64,000 nt of DNA, taken from positions 16,159,267-16,223,266 of the forward strand of contig OZ059898.1 of the NCBI GenBank assembly GCA_964057225.1. Reading direction: 5' to 3'. Both the position numbers and the translations under genes were made by a program. The number at the start of each line of letters is the position of its first letter. Within the stretch, counting starts at the first letter, position 1. Source of the DNA: Auanema rhodensis. Lineage: Eukaryota > Nematoda > Chromadorea > Rhabditida > Rhabditidae. This document shows positions 1-10,705 of this stretch, in pieces. Under the pieces are notes generated by a model. The model had not been told where the DNA came from, did no database searches, and saw only the letters and a program-made list of their open reading frames with translations.

Positions 1-793
1 CATAAGCAGTAGTTAAAGCTGAAGTAAGTTCCTGGACGGCATTATTGATGTCAGCGATGGCTACGGCACGTTCGTCATCGGAAAGATTAAGTCCAGAAAG
101 ACTCTGTAAGTATACAGTTATATCATGTTTTTGTGAATTAAAAAACCTTAATATCGGCACGGTAGATATCGGCGGTTTCAGAGACAGCGAATTTAGCTCC
201 CTGAGCTTTAATAGCCTGAGCGAGCTTATAAATTTGTTCCAATTCACTACGAAGAGCATCAATCTTAGTCTTGATGACAGAGGTATCAACAGTCTGTTCA
301 GCAGCTAGTCCGGAAATAGAAGATCCGCTGATGCCTCCCTTGGTAGCATGAGCAAACTCGCGATCAGCTCCAAAAGTCAAAGCGAGCTTAGCATCCAAAG
401 ATACAAGGTCCAGCCCGTTCTGAAAAACAAACTAGTCACTAAAAACAATTAAACTAGCTACAAACATTTTCAAGATCGAAAGTTTTGGCGTTTTCAGCAA
501 TCAAGTCAACTCCCTCAACGTAAACTGAAGCAAGAGCACGAGGACGGCTAAACAAATCACTTTCTACGGAGAAGCCTAAACATATAACACTTGAAAGAAA
601 ATATTATTAGTTAATTGTTACCTTTTACTGGAACAGCGGAAAGTCCAAGAATGTTAGCATTCAAATCGGCAATCTTAGAAGATTTGATAGATCCTTCACC
701 TGAGATGTCGATACTCTTTGGCAGGGTTGTGAATTGAAGAGAGGAAGCCGAGACTCCGGCTATCAGAGCAATGCTGAATACTATCCACTTCAT
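1..793 (-). CDS. vha-20: ATP6AP2/renin-receptor-like V-ATPase accessory protein, 5' part (runs off the window)
   Basis: Accessory subunit of the vacuolar H+-ATPase (prorenin receptor family), a type I membrane protein of endosomes and secretory organelles. Four exons are visible: 793-622, 575-466, 419-147 and 103-1; all join in frame. The protein starts with a hydrophobic signal peptide (MKWIVFSIALIAGVSA). The motif GFSVESDLFSRPRALASVYV corresponds to the human GFSVKEDL...FHRPRATVMVMV segment, and later exons match the helical ectodomain. The C-terminal transmembrane helix and cytoplasmic tail lie outside the window. The ATG directly follows a TTTTCAG acceptor, so it is probably the spliced-leader site. 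The symbol is the C. elegans orthologue as I remember it. Family assignment is strong; orthology is inferred. Confidence 0.85.
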
Positions 794-1109
794 CTGAAAA
801 TAAAAATTGAAAGCAAAAAACAAAATATATTAAAAGTATAGAAGCCCGTTGTGACAGGTGATAATACATACAATATAAAGGTTTAAAATACATTTATAAT
901 AACAAGATAACAAAGAAAACACAACAATAATTGCACTTATAATTGACAAAAATAAAAGATCCTACTCATCTACTTAAAGGCTATTATTAAATGAGGTCTA
1001 TGATATTGTGCTTGAATTGAGAACATTTTACCACATAGCTCTTTGAACTCCACTGAGCTGACTATGATCTGCCATTTTTCTAAAACCGTTTCGTACATTA
1101 CGATTTTAT
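794..1109. other. intergenic, AT-rich
   Basis: Contains the 5' flank of the vha-20-like gene and the 3' flank of mrps-14. I see no convincing coding frame or RNA gene. Confidence 0.6.
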
Positions 1110-1726
1110 TTACAACTTTTTAATATACCTGAACAAATGACGATTCAATCTGTATGGTTTTATTTTTCCTCTTTGCCTTCCTGTGAACATACACATGTTG
1201 AGAATCAAACGGGGTCTGCTGTATTTGGGCATATTGTGAAGATTCTCAGCTGCTTCATCTCTAATAGCTTGGGGCAATATGTTATTCTCTTTTAAAGCCT
1301 TAAGCCTCATTCGATCTGCTCCTGTTTCTTGCAAAACTTCACGACGATTTACATCTCTCAACTGTCTCCAGGTTGCCCAGAAAGTCATGCGCTTGCCCTT
1401 TTTCCACCATTCTCTCTCAACATAGTAGGGATACTGGTCGAGTCTAAATATTTTAAGATTGTACAATATGAATCATATGGTTTCTCACTTAAGAGCAGTT
1501 ATAGTTTCACCTGAATATGGCTGATAAACCACGGACTTGTTAGCAGCAGCCTCAATTTCATCCACAACTGGAAGCTCTTTCTGAAAATCAATAAATATTA
1601 TAAGAATTATTATTAAAAACTTACCGATTCAGAAGCTTCAGCAGCAGTGGTAGTAGATGAAGGAGTACACAGAGAGCGACAGGAAGGTGTAAATGATTGC
1701 CTCAGGGTGTTTAAAACCCGTAACAT
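1110..1726 (-). CDS. mrps-14: mitochondrial ribosomal protein S14 (uS14m)
   Basis: Component of the small subunit of the mitochondrial ribosome. Three exons (1726-1625, 1580-1489, 1443-1110) join in frame to 175 aa. The first ~40 residues are basic/hydroxylated without acidic residues near the start, a plausible mitochondrial presequence. The C-terminal ~100 residues match uS14m: WRQLRDVNRRE, RMRLKALKENNILPQAIRDE, and MCMFTGRQRGKIKPYRLNRH, where human has RCVMTSRPRG...RLSRIVFRH. It is longer than human MRPS14 (128 aa) because of its N-terminal extension. It sits 317 bp downstream of the vha-20-like start and on the same strand as its neighbours, but spacing is too wide to claim an operon. Confidence 0.88.
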
Positions 1727-2112
1727 TCTTAACAAATACCAAAGTAGTGAGAAATACAGTGATATAACGAAGAGAAAACAGAGCCGTACTTAAACGGAAG
1801 GTTCAACGTCATAAATACATAAAATAAACAATTCTTTAATTATCAATTGATGTACATCAGACATTTTTTTAAATTATTTTGTATGACCTACTGGATAACA
1901 AACTTTAAGGCACGAAACTCAAAAATTTCTCGATAACCGTGTTGATCGTATAATGCTAAACCCGAGATGTTAATTTTGAAGCTATCCTATGGAAAGCTTG
2001 CAATTAAAGAAAGTGAGGCTTAAAAAGTGAGAACACAGAGTCAAATATATCACAGGATGACCACAGGTATATTAATTATAGAAATAAATAGAATTTGTAG
2101 AAAATAACATTA
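1727..2112. other. intergenic between mrps-14 start and WDR44 stop
   Basis: About 385 bp holding the promoter/leader of the uS14m gene and the 3' UTR of the WDR44-like gene. No distinctive element recognised. Confidence 0.6.
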
Positions 2113-5100
2113 CTATTCTTGTTCGAAAAAGGTACTTTGTCCAGCCTTAGTTGCTCTTGGCCGGCTCACCATAATTTTTATTGATCCTGTCAAATCAGCA
2201 CTGACAATGACATGACCTCCTACACGTTCTCCGCTAACTTGACAATCTTTGCGATCTAGCATGGCCATGAAAACCTGTATTCAATTTCAAAAGATTGAAA
2301 AACAAAAACCAAAAATTAATACCTGAGGTTTAGGAGCAAAAACAGCAACAGAAACCGGGGTATTATGCGCTCGAACTCGTTCCCACATAGCATTTCTATC
2401 TTTTCTAACTGATAAAGTAGTAGGAAGATCGGATGTTCTCCATATGTATACAAATCTGTCATATAGAGGCTATATTTTGTAAATAAATTATTTAAATACT
2501 TGTCTTCAGAGCCACAAATTATATGGCGACCATCCGGTGAAAACGCAGCTCGAATCTGTGAATGATCGTTTTGAGCTCCACGGAATTTACAAGTTAATGC
2601 CATGTCTCTCACATCATACATTCGAATTCGAGAGTCATTGGATGTAACCTAGAATAGCAAAGTGTATTACTAAAAAAAGAAGAAAGACTAAAAACCAGAA
2701 GTTTATCGCCATGAACAGCTAAGCCTGTAACTTTATGGCCTCTCGCATTTTTTCCACGAGTGGAACGAACATCAACCACTGTGTGGTATTTCAATTGCTA
2801 AAGTAAAAAATAGGAATTAAATACGAATTGAACGTGTCTTACATCACTAGTATAGAAATAACAACGACCGTTATATGTGCCAACAACGGCAAATTTCCCA
2901 TTTTTGACGAATGTAATTGCAGTGATAAACTTGACTTGAACTTCGTTCCATACCGCAACTTTCTTATCAGGAATGTACCACAAACGGAGCTTGCCATCAA
3001 GGGAACCAGACAAGAAATAACGGTCATCCTAATCAATATGGAACGATGACACAAAAAATATGAAAATCCTACCTTTGGAAGAAAAGCTACACAAGTTACA
3101 AAATCAACATGTTGGAAGCAACATAAACATTCTGCTCTTGATAAATGCCATAATTTTACAGTGCGATCCATGCCAGAGGAAAGGATGAAATAGTTTTTCG
3201 ACCAGGAAAGATCAAGGATATCAGCACTATGACCCTTAAATCACTTTTACATTTTGCTTCATGACTACAGGAAATACCTTAAATACAGCAAATGGTTTGC
3301 CAGCCAGCAGAGTTGTATGATCTTCGGATTCATCCATCATGGAATCACTTGCGGGTAGACTGTCTGCGGAACTTGGAGGACGGAACGATGCCATATCGTT
3401 CATAGTTGACTCAAATACATCAGAAGCTGATCCACATGCATCTGCTTTCTGCTGATACCTACAAACTTAAATAATATTCAATTCATCTATATAACTATGC
3501 AAACCTTTCTCTCATTTCCTGAAAATGTTTGATATGACTTCGTGCTGCCCAGACTCTAATGATTGCATCCTGGCCTGCAGTAGCAATTAATCTTCCACAA
3601 ATAGAAAACCTTATACACCACACCGCTCCGGTATGTTCGTTATTAATTTCCTAAATATTTGAAAAAAGGACTATACACCTGATTATCTAAAATTCACCTG
3701 TTCGATTCTTAGCTGTTCAAAATCGAAAGGACCCTTTTTCGCCTTTCGAGGACGAACAATAGATCCCCCAATACTTCGACCAGTAGTAGCGCCATCGCTC
3801 TGTTCTCCATCACTATCAGTGGTATCCTCATCAACACCCTTAACACTAGCAGTTCTGAAGATACGGTATGTTCATAAATCAAACAAGTAGAAAAAGCTAC
3901 CCTATATGACCAGCTCTTTTTACTTTTTGTATAGCCCCACGAAATAAGCCTGAAGCAATAGCCCCATAATTTTGAGCAAATGTTTTGGCTTGTCCAACAG
4001 TAGATCTGGCAGTAGAAAATGTTTCTGATCTTCCATCATCACTGAAATAAAAAAATATCCAAGAAATGTAATACAACTTTTTTATTACCACAATGAATCA
4101 TTTAAAGTTCCATCTCTTTTCATACTCATTCTTCTTTCGACATCTCTTGTTATTGGATCTATGGAAGATGACAACGATGTCGAAGGTAAACGAGACTCTA
4201 TATCCGATGTCTGAAACTCATCACGGAGCTAAAGTAAAATATTAACATATCTAGCAAGACATCTTATCTTACGGAATAATCAGTTATATTCATCTGCTGA
4301 TTATCTTCGACGGCATTATTTTCAACATCATTCTCGGTTTTGTTTCCTTTCGATACATGTGAGCTTGGAGAAGATACCGAAGAAGATCCCGAAGTTATGG
4401 GTTCTAAAGTATCAGGAGGAAGCTATAAGATATTTAAGTAATATATTGCAGTATCAGTAAAAGTAACCTTGTCAGGTAAAATACCAGTTGTTATTTGGCG
4501 AATAACACCGGCAGCAGCTGAGTTTCTTTCTCCTTCCTCGCCATCAGTCTCATCTGGCCTTTTTAAAGAATTCGATTTATTTGATGGAGGTGGAAACGGT
4601 CCAGCCTAACGTTTAGAATAACAAAATCAAGTATAAAATCAATACATACTTTCAAACTTTTTGCTAAAGTCAGTCCTCGATCAAGAGAATTAGTTTTAGC
4701 ATGGCCTCTTCGGCGGGAGCCATTTTCACCCGTAGAACTAATAGAATCATTTGAAGTTGTGGACATTCTAAAAAAAGCAAGTGAGGGTGCTGACAACGTT
4801 TTGATATGCTTACCTTTGACTCTTTAAAGAAATCCCTTGGCTTGCAACACTGTCCGTTGATGTTTTTGCAACAGGTGTGTGAAAACTTAAAAATTTGAGA
4901 ATTTCATTAGTACGAAAATAACTGAATATACCTGTCTGTGTCAGCATTCGCTAATCGTGCTACAACTTCTGATGCTACAGGATCAGGCAATCTGATAGAA
5001 GGATTTCGGGGAGGAAGTGGCGGGGGTGTTCGAAATTCAGTAACAGGAGTGGGAGCCTACAATTTTATCATGTTCAAATGATTTTAGAGTGAAAAACTCA

Positions 5101-5944
5101 CTGATCCCACACGTTCTCGTGCTGGGAGAGGTGGTGGAGGATGTTTGGGAGGTGGGCCGATAGGCGATGAAACAAGTGATCCAGGACTGCATGCTTTGAA
5201 TGAAGAAAATGCTGGTTCCTAGAAAAAAAGATTGATAAAAAAGTAATTATCATAAGTAATTACAGATGGATAAATATCAACAGGGCAATTTTCTGGGACA
5301 GTGCATATCCGATTTGCTGATTCTAAAGGAGATCCAAAAGAACTAATTATATGACCGGACGTTGACGGTGCTCTTGTGCTAACACTATCGGAAGGAAGAA
5401 CAACCTGAACAAAAGTTTAAGAACGTGTATACAGAATTTTAAAACTCACAACAGTATCTGGTCCTGCTAAAACTCGACGATGCCATGAATGTAAACTAGT
5501 TGTATCACTTATAATAGAAATTCCATCATTATCTCCTTGAAGCGCTGAAGGGGTGAAGACATCGCGAGTACCGAATTCTTCTTTCATTCTATTACGAAAA
5601 GCAGCTAACCGCTCTCTACGACTATTACCACCAAGAGTATCCTGAAACAGAATATTTAAAGTATTAATAGTATCAAATAAATAAAATACCTGAGGCGTTG
5701 TGGAACTCAAAGGTGCTGGGACAGCAAATTGCGAGGAAGGTCGCGAAGGAGAATATGTTTGAGGACATGGAATAGATAATTCGTCAGGCCTAGGAAGATG
5801 ATTCAAAGCAGGCTAAAAGAGTCAAAATATAAAGTTGAAAAATAGTAAAATTCACACCTGAGGTTGAGCCTTTTCTCCTACAGTTAAATTCGCCTGCTCA
5901 AGGGTATCCAAAGCATCCTCAAACTCTTCATCTTCATCATTCAT
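2113..5944 (-). CDS. sym-4: WDR44/SYM-4-like RAB11-binding WD-repeat protein
   Basis: Orthologue of WDR44 (Rabphilin-11), a Rab11 effector in endosomal recycling and ER-tubule contacts; C. elegans counterpart is SYM-4. About 21 short exons separated by ~45-nt introns encode roughly 950-970 aa. N-terminus [14 protein letters not shown] carries an FFAT-like motif. It is followed by long Ser/Pro-rich disordered segments (for example [20 protein letters not shown]). A conserved pre-WD segment ([28 protein letters not shown]) matches the human VKRAKHLAEEYG region. The WD propeller follows: [83 protein letters not shown] and CGSEDKY. The protein ends [19 protein letters not shown]. The start is the first ATG in frame, giving the conserved acidic N-terminus. 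Exact internal splice sites were read by eye. Confidence 0.9.
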
Positions 5945-6487
5945 TTAACCCCCTTAAACAATAAGGGAGGTAAATAAGAGTAGAAATAATAATCCATGAC
6001 GAAAATATGGTTATTGGAGGATTCTATTTGATGGACGAAGCATGTTATAGCATAGGACCGAAGACCGATATTCGCTCTCATGTGTTCTAGACGCAGAGAG
6101 CGAAGTGAGAGTGCAGAGAAGAGAGATCATAGGGAACGAGAGTCGATAAAGACAAAAGAAAAACAGGTTAAAACGAAAACCGAACGAAATAACCGCAACA
6201 TTGAATGATAAAAGTTATAGGGATGCGAAATAAATCTTTGAAAAGTTGAAAATAAGTAAGGACCTGCGACCTCAACTTTAAAAAATAAGAATAATAGCTA
6301 CCTACATATTTATCTTTTTGAAGCAACACTAACATGTAAAAATGCACTCTAAAACAAAGTGTGAGCAGTATTAAGACCTATTTGGAGGTTGATATAATCC
6401 GTAAAAATTTAGCTATATACAAATTAAAAGGCACTTATAAAACTATGCAAATATTCTAATTCTACAAATTATTTGATCGGTAAGTAG
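5945..6487. other. intergenic / WDR44 5' flank with purine-rich GAGA-like stretch
   Basis: Region upstream of the WDR44-like ATG and downstream of the IDH-beta stop. Around 6090-6150 there is a GAGAG/GCGAAGTGAGAG-rich, relatively GC-rich patch that resembles a GA-rich nematode promoter element. No ORF of interest. Confidence 0.45.
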
Positions 6488-8184
6488 TTAGAGGTTGTAT
6501 TTCTGGATAACTGCATCGGCAAATTCAATTGTAGTGTTGTATCTAAATATTCATATATACATTCAGTTTAAAATATCACTCTTACCCTCCTAAATCACGA
6601 GTGCGAACTTTCTTCTCACTGATGACATCAGCAACAGCTTTACGAAGAGCTTGGCCATGCTCAGTCAAATGAAGATGGTCCAACATATTTGCCGTGCAAA
6701 GGATCATAGCAGTTGGGTTAGCAATATTCCTATTTCAACAAAATAAGAATGACGACTGAAGTATGAACCATTTACCTTCCTAATGCCTGTTGGAAGGAGT
6801 GACGGCAACCTGGTTCAAAGATAACGAAATCACTTCCTACTGATTGACCAGTGACAACTCCAGCGCCACCAACCAAACTAAACAAATCATATAGTCAAAA
6901 AAACTCATTCTTGCATACCCGGCAGCTAAGTTATCAATAATGTTTCCATATAAGTTTGGCATAACAAGAACGTCGAACTGTTCAGGCTTGCTTACCATTT
7001 GCATGCAAGTATTATCAACAATCATTGAATCAAATTCAATTTTTGGATAACGGCTAGCAACCTGAAATTTTATAAAAAAATATTTATAAAATATAAAAGT
7101 AAATAATTATACTGACCTCTTGGCAAGTCTTGAGGAAAAGTCCATCTCCAAGCTTCATAATATTGGCTTTATGAACAGCGGTAACTTTTTTACGTCCATA
7201 TTTAGTAGCATAATCGAAAGCATACTTAGCAATACGTTCACATTTTACCCTGGTTGATATTTTTAGGCACTCAATAACACCTAAAGTAAGCGCAAAGCAT
7301 AAGAAGTTTAATAAGTTAATCTTACCAGGAACAAGTTCATGCTCTAAACTTGAATATTCGCCTTCTGTTTGCTCACGGACAATGACAAAATCCAGAGCTT
7401 TGCCATGACGAGTCTTGATGCCATCCAAAGCCTGATAAAATTTGTATATAAACAAATATTGGTGGAAATAGCTTTAATGTTCATGGCTTCAGAAAAAACC
7501 GTCAATAAGAGGGGCGCTTTATGCTAATGACGGCGTGTGCTATTTAGTCAAATAACTCATTTAGAAAATAGCAAAGAAGTGAAAATGTTATATTTAAAAA
7601 AATTAACTGAGTAAAATGCTTAAGCTTATTAATATACCTTAATGTGAACAACATTAGCAAAAAGGTCCAGCTCACGGCGAAGGCGCATATTCAATCCATG
7701 AAGTTCCCCTTCATTGTGTATAACAGCTGATTCTTCAATAGCTCCTGAAGTAAAAGAATGCTTTCCGTTAAGATTTCTTTCTGAAAACTTGCCTTTCAAG
7801 GCAACATTATTATTGCGAGCAATGGCCTCTTTAGCGTTTTCAATTGATGCGGATCGTGAGTAATGAACTTCGGAGAGGAAAACTTCTGTAAAACACTATT
7901 ATGCAAATAATAATAATAATATGACTCACCTTCAAACTCTAATGGAATACCGGTATTCTTCACAATGTCTTGAACCACATAAAGAAGTTCTGGTCCAACT
8001 CCGTCTCCTGGAATCATTGTAACCTAAAAGAGTTTCTCATTGTTAAATAGCTCTACTTATATAAGCTTGCCTTTAATTTTTGCGCAATCTCGGCTTGAGG
8101 TTTTACTGATGTCACTGCTGTACGGTGTGAGGCAAGAACTTGAGGTGCGCATCGGAGAGCATTTCCCACGGTTCTGGATAACAT
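6488..8184 (-). CDS. idhb-1: isocitrate dehydrogenase [NAD+] subunit beta, mitochondrial
   Basis: Regulatory/structural beta subunit of the heteromeric mitochondrial NAD-dependent isocitrate dehydrogenase (isocitrate + NAD+ to 2-oxoglutarate + CO2 + NADH, TCA cycle). The protein (about 375 aa, family about 385) begins with a presequence-like segment [20 protein letters not shown]. Family blocks follow in order: [100 protein letters not shown], and [19 protein letters not shown]. The ATG follows CTTTCAGA, a likely spliced-leader acceptor. The first intron (8024-8070) needs a GC donor to keep frame. A longer intron near 7434-7640 contains a GC-rich hairpin. Identification is firm; beta over gamma rests on overall similarity. 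Confidence 0.92.
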
Positions 8185-8341
8185 TCTGAAAGAACGATAT
8201 TAGAATTCAGATTGAATATTTAAGAAATACAGGCAATAAAATATTCATACACTTTTCGCTGAAGAAAATTTTAAAATAGTGAATTTTAAATTTTTTAACG
8301 GGAAATATCATAAAATTCAAATTGTCGCTTAATCTTGAAGC

Positions 8342-8671
8342 TTATGCTCCATAATCATAATCAGGGTTACATGCTGATATACTTAGACCCCAGTTAAACA
8401 CTACATTTGCGCCATTAACCTTCGTCAGGAGCTCTGTTTGCGCTTTTGACTCACTGACGCTTCTTCCAGAATTTCTACTCAATAACCACATGGCTTGTGT
8501 AAGCATATGCTTGATGTATGGAGGAATTAGTTTTTCAATATAAAAGAGAAACCTTTGGATACAACTATTTCTCTTCAGTGAAAATGCTCGTATTTTACAG
8601 TGGTAAAGTGGGTCATGGTCTCTAACGGATATTGATTCGCATAAACATATTTCAATGTGTAGAATACGCAT
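8342..8671 (-). CDS. hypothetical small protein, 109 aa
   Basis: A single open frame starting at a real ATG (MRILHIEICLCES...) and ending ...ACNPDYDYGA. Its second half has a mixed, protein-like composition (IPPYIKHMLTQAMWLLSR, SVSESKAQTELLTKVNGAN). It lies between the start of IDH-beta (minus) and the start of the first AIG1-like gene (plus). No family was recognised, and no clear splice acceptor precedes the ATG. It may be a real small gene, an upstream exon, or a chance frame in the shared promoter region. Confidence 0.3.
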   Translation of the reverse strand: MRILHIEICLCESISVRDHDPLYHCKIRAFSLKRNSCIQRFLFYIEKLIPPYIKHMLTQAMWLLSRNSGRSVSESKAQTELLTKVNGANVVFNWGLSISACNPDYDYGA

Positions 8672-8863
8672 ACACTTTTACTATAACTATTGAAAATTGC
8701 TGTAATCTATGTTGTGTACATTGTCTTTTGATATCAAATGTGAAAATGTGATGTGATAAGGTTACTTTGGGGTGTATTTTTATTGCCACGTTGCTTGGAA
8801 TTTCTGTCCCAAACAGAATATTTGTGTTTTGAATACTTCGTTTCAATCTCACATTTTCTGGAG

Positions 8864-9715
8864 ATGAGTCTACGAACCGCTTTCCATGTAGTTTCTTTTG
8901 GAGCTTATGCAGCTACTGCTTATTACGATATTCAACTTGTTTATGGAGATCGTTTGCCCATTCCAGGACAGTTTTTGTCTAAGTTTGTATGGCTTACTCT
9001 AGTAAATTTGGTTAGTATTTAACATAACCAATTAAATTAACAAAACTTATTAGTATCTTCAAATGTTCTATCATTTTGCTGGTATTTTTGTGTCTGCTAT
9101 TGGGGGAAAACATCCAATTTTTGATTTTATATCCAGAGCAATCATTGCTCCAGTCGGAATGGTTGAGTCAACTAGCTCAATACTCAAATCAAAATCTGAA
9201 TTCAGACTGTCGTACTTCTATTCTGGACTCTTTACTTGCTTGACCCCAATACTTTATTGGCAGATGATATTGCTAAACAAATTATATCGATCAAATGGTA
9301 TAACAATGGTTTGGTGAGTCTTGTCGAATATTGTACAAATAGAGTAAATTTTGTTCCTTCTTTAGCACACCCTTCCTCTGATAACTTCAATTCTTGACAC
9401 TGTAATCACGAATCATGGTCATGTATCGGGCAAGAAAGCTATCAAGGCCATTGCTGCATTTGCAATCTTCTATATCATTGAGTATGATCATATATTTCAA
9501 CTAGCGTATGCATTTACCTAATCTTCAGCATTCATGTTGTTCATCACATTTCTGGCTTCTGGGCCTATCCCATCTTGGGTGATTTGATCCTTCCATTCCG
9601 TGCTGTATTCATTGTGGCTTGCATGGGAGTCTTGTTCGTCAACTTCAAAGTCGTCGACTTTCTTCATTGCGTTGTTCACGGAAGATCAACGAATATCAAA
9701 AAGAAAAAACTCTAA
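8864..9715 (+). CDS. AIG1/ADTRP-family membrane protein (paralogue 1)
   Basis: Multi-pass membrane protein of the AIG1/ADTRP family, in mammals threonine hydrolases of fatty-acid esters of hydroxy fatty acids. Five exons (8864-9010, 9054-9161, 9206-9313, 9366-9481, 9529-9715) join in frame to 221 aa (human AIG1 about 240). Family blocks: FVWLTLVNL (Thr45, aligning with human AIG1 Thr43), IIAPVGMTVVLLFWTLYLLD, NNGLHT (His122, aligning with human His134), and HHISGFWAYPILGDL. The ATG at 8864 is the first ATG in this frame; an upstream extension of the open frame has no ATG. The next gene is a close paralogue starting 136 bp after the stop, a spacing compatible with an operon. Function is inferred from family and the retained Thr/His pair. 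Confidence 0.82.
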
Positions 9716-9851
9716 TTTTATATTCAATTAGTCATAATAATTGTGTTGTATTCATTATTCTAATAAAATCGGTGATTATTTGTTATCCCCCGTTTACTTT
9801 TTTGGAATATTTGGAAATCATTAAAGTAACTATTATACTATTTTTTTAAGA

Positions 9852-10668
9852 ATGTCGAGAGTTCAAGATCTTTCTTTCTTTCCTCGTGTTATTCGTGTAG
9901 CGTTTGCTGTGATGTGGTGTTCTTCCTTGTATTTTGATGTTACATATCAGCCTCGTCTTGGGCATGAATGGTATATATATAAGTTGGTCATGCTTACCAA
10001 TTTGAATTTTGTAAGTTTCTATGTTAGGTAAAACTGTAAAACTTCCCTTCAGGTTATATTCACTGTTTACTCAACAGTTTGTGCATTCTGCTCATTCTCT
10101 ATTGCCAAATTTTTGGATCCTGTTAGAAATTTTATGTTCTTCACAAGCGTTTTTCCTATAGGAATGGTATTAATTATATGATAGCACAACTGTGATTGAT
10201 TTTATAGATAACCTGTGCTATGTTCTGGGGTTTATATTCTATAAATCCGGCCTTAGTAATGCCAGAATGGGTCGCTAAACTGATTCCAAGTTGGCTAAAC
10301 CATGTCACCCATACCGTGCCAGCTTTCCAACTTTTATTCGAACTTGTTTGTGGAAGCTACGAAGCTTTAGCTGTTAGGACAAACATAGTTATGTCCTTCT
10401 TATTGGTCGCTATATACTTCGGGATGTACGTTAATATGTATTTCATTAATTGAAGAGCAAAGATTTTAGAATTTTGGTTGTACGTGCAGTCGATGGATAT
10501 TGGCTATATCCTCTTTTGGAATTATTCCAAATTGAACATTTCTTTATTGGATATTTCGTTGCCGTGATAGGATACTTTTCGTTAATTATTTTGGCACAAC
10601 TAATATCCGGAAAATTATACAATCCAGGAAGATCAGGAAAGAACAAAAACAACAAAAAACTTCATTAG
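9852..10668 (+). CDS. AIG1/ADTRP-family membrane protein (paralogue 2)
   Basis: Second tandem copy, 229 aa in four exons (9852-10010, 10053-10166, 10208-10425, 10470-10668). Blocks: KLVMLTNLNF (Thr49 at the catalytic Thr position), SVFPIGMITCAMFWGLYSIN, IPSWLNHVTHTVPAFQLLFE (second His, residue 126, at the catalytic His position), and VDGYWLYPLLELF matching the family W-YP-LE block. The tail ends basic (NPGRSGKNKNNKKLH). Three intron positions and phases are shared with paralogue 1 (after LTLVNL/LTNLNF, after PVGM/PIGM, and phase 2 before the last exon), so the pair arose by tandem duplication; paralogue 1 has one extra intron at NNGL/HT. The ATG is preceded by a TTTTTTTAAG acceptor-like tract. 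Confidence 0.84.
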
Positions 10669-10705
10669 GAATATATAATACTTTTTTTTTATTTTGGGTA
10701 ACTGA

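Noticed and set aside
1329-1514. Plus-strand 61-aa frame
   Set aside because: Antisense shadow of the uS14m exons.
8753-8863. N-terminal extension of AIG1-like copy 1 upstream of the ATG at 8864
   Set aside because: The frame is open but has no ATG; the family N-terminus fits a start at 8864.
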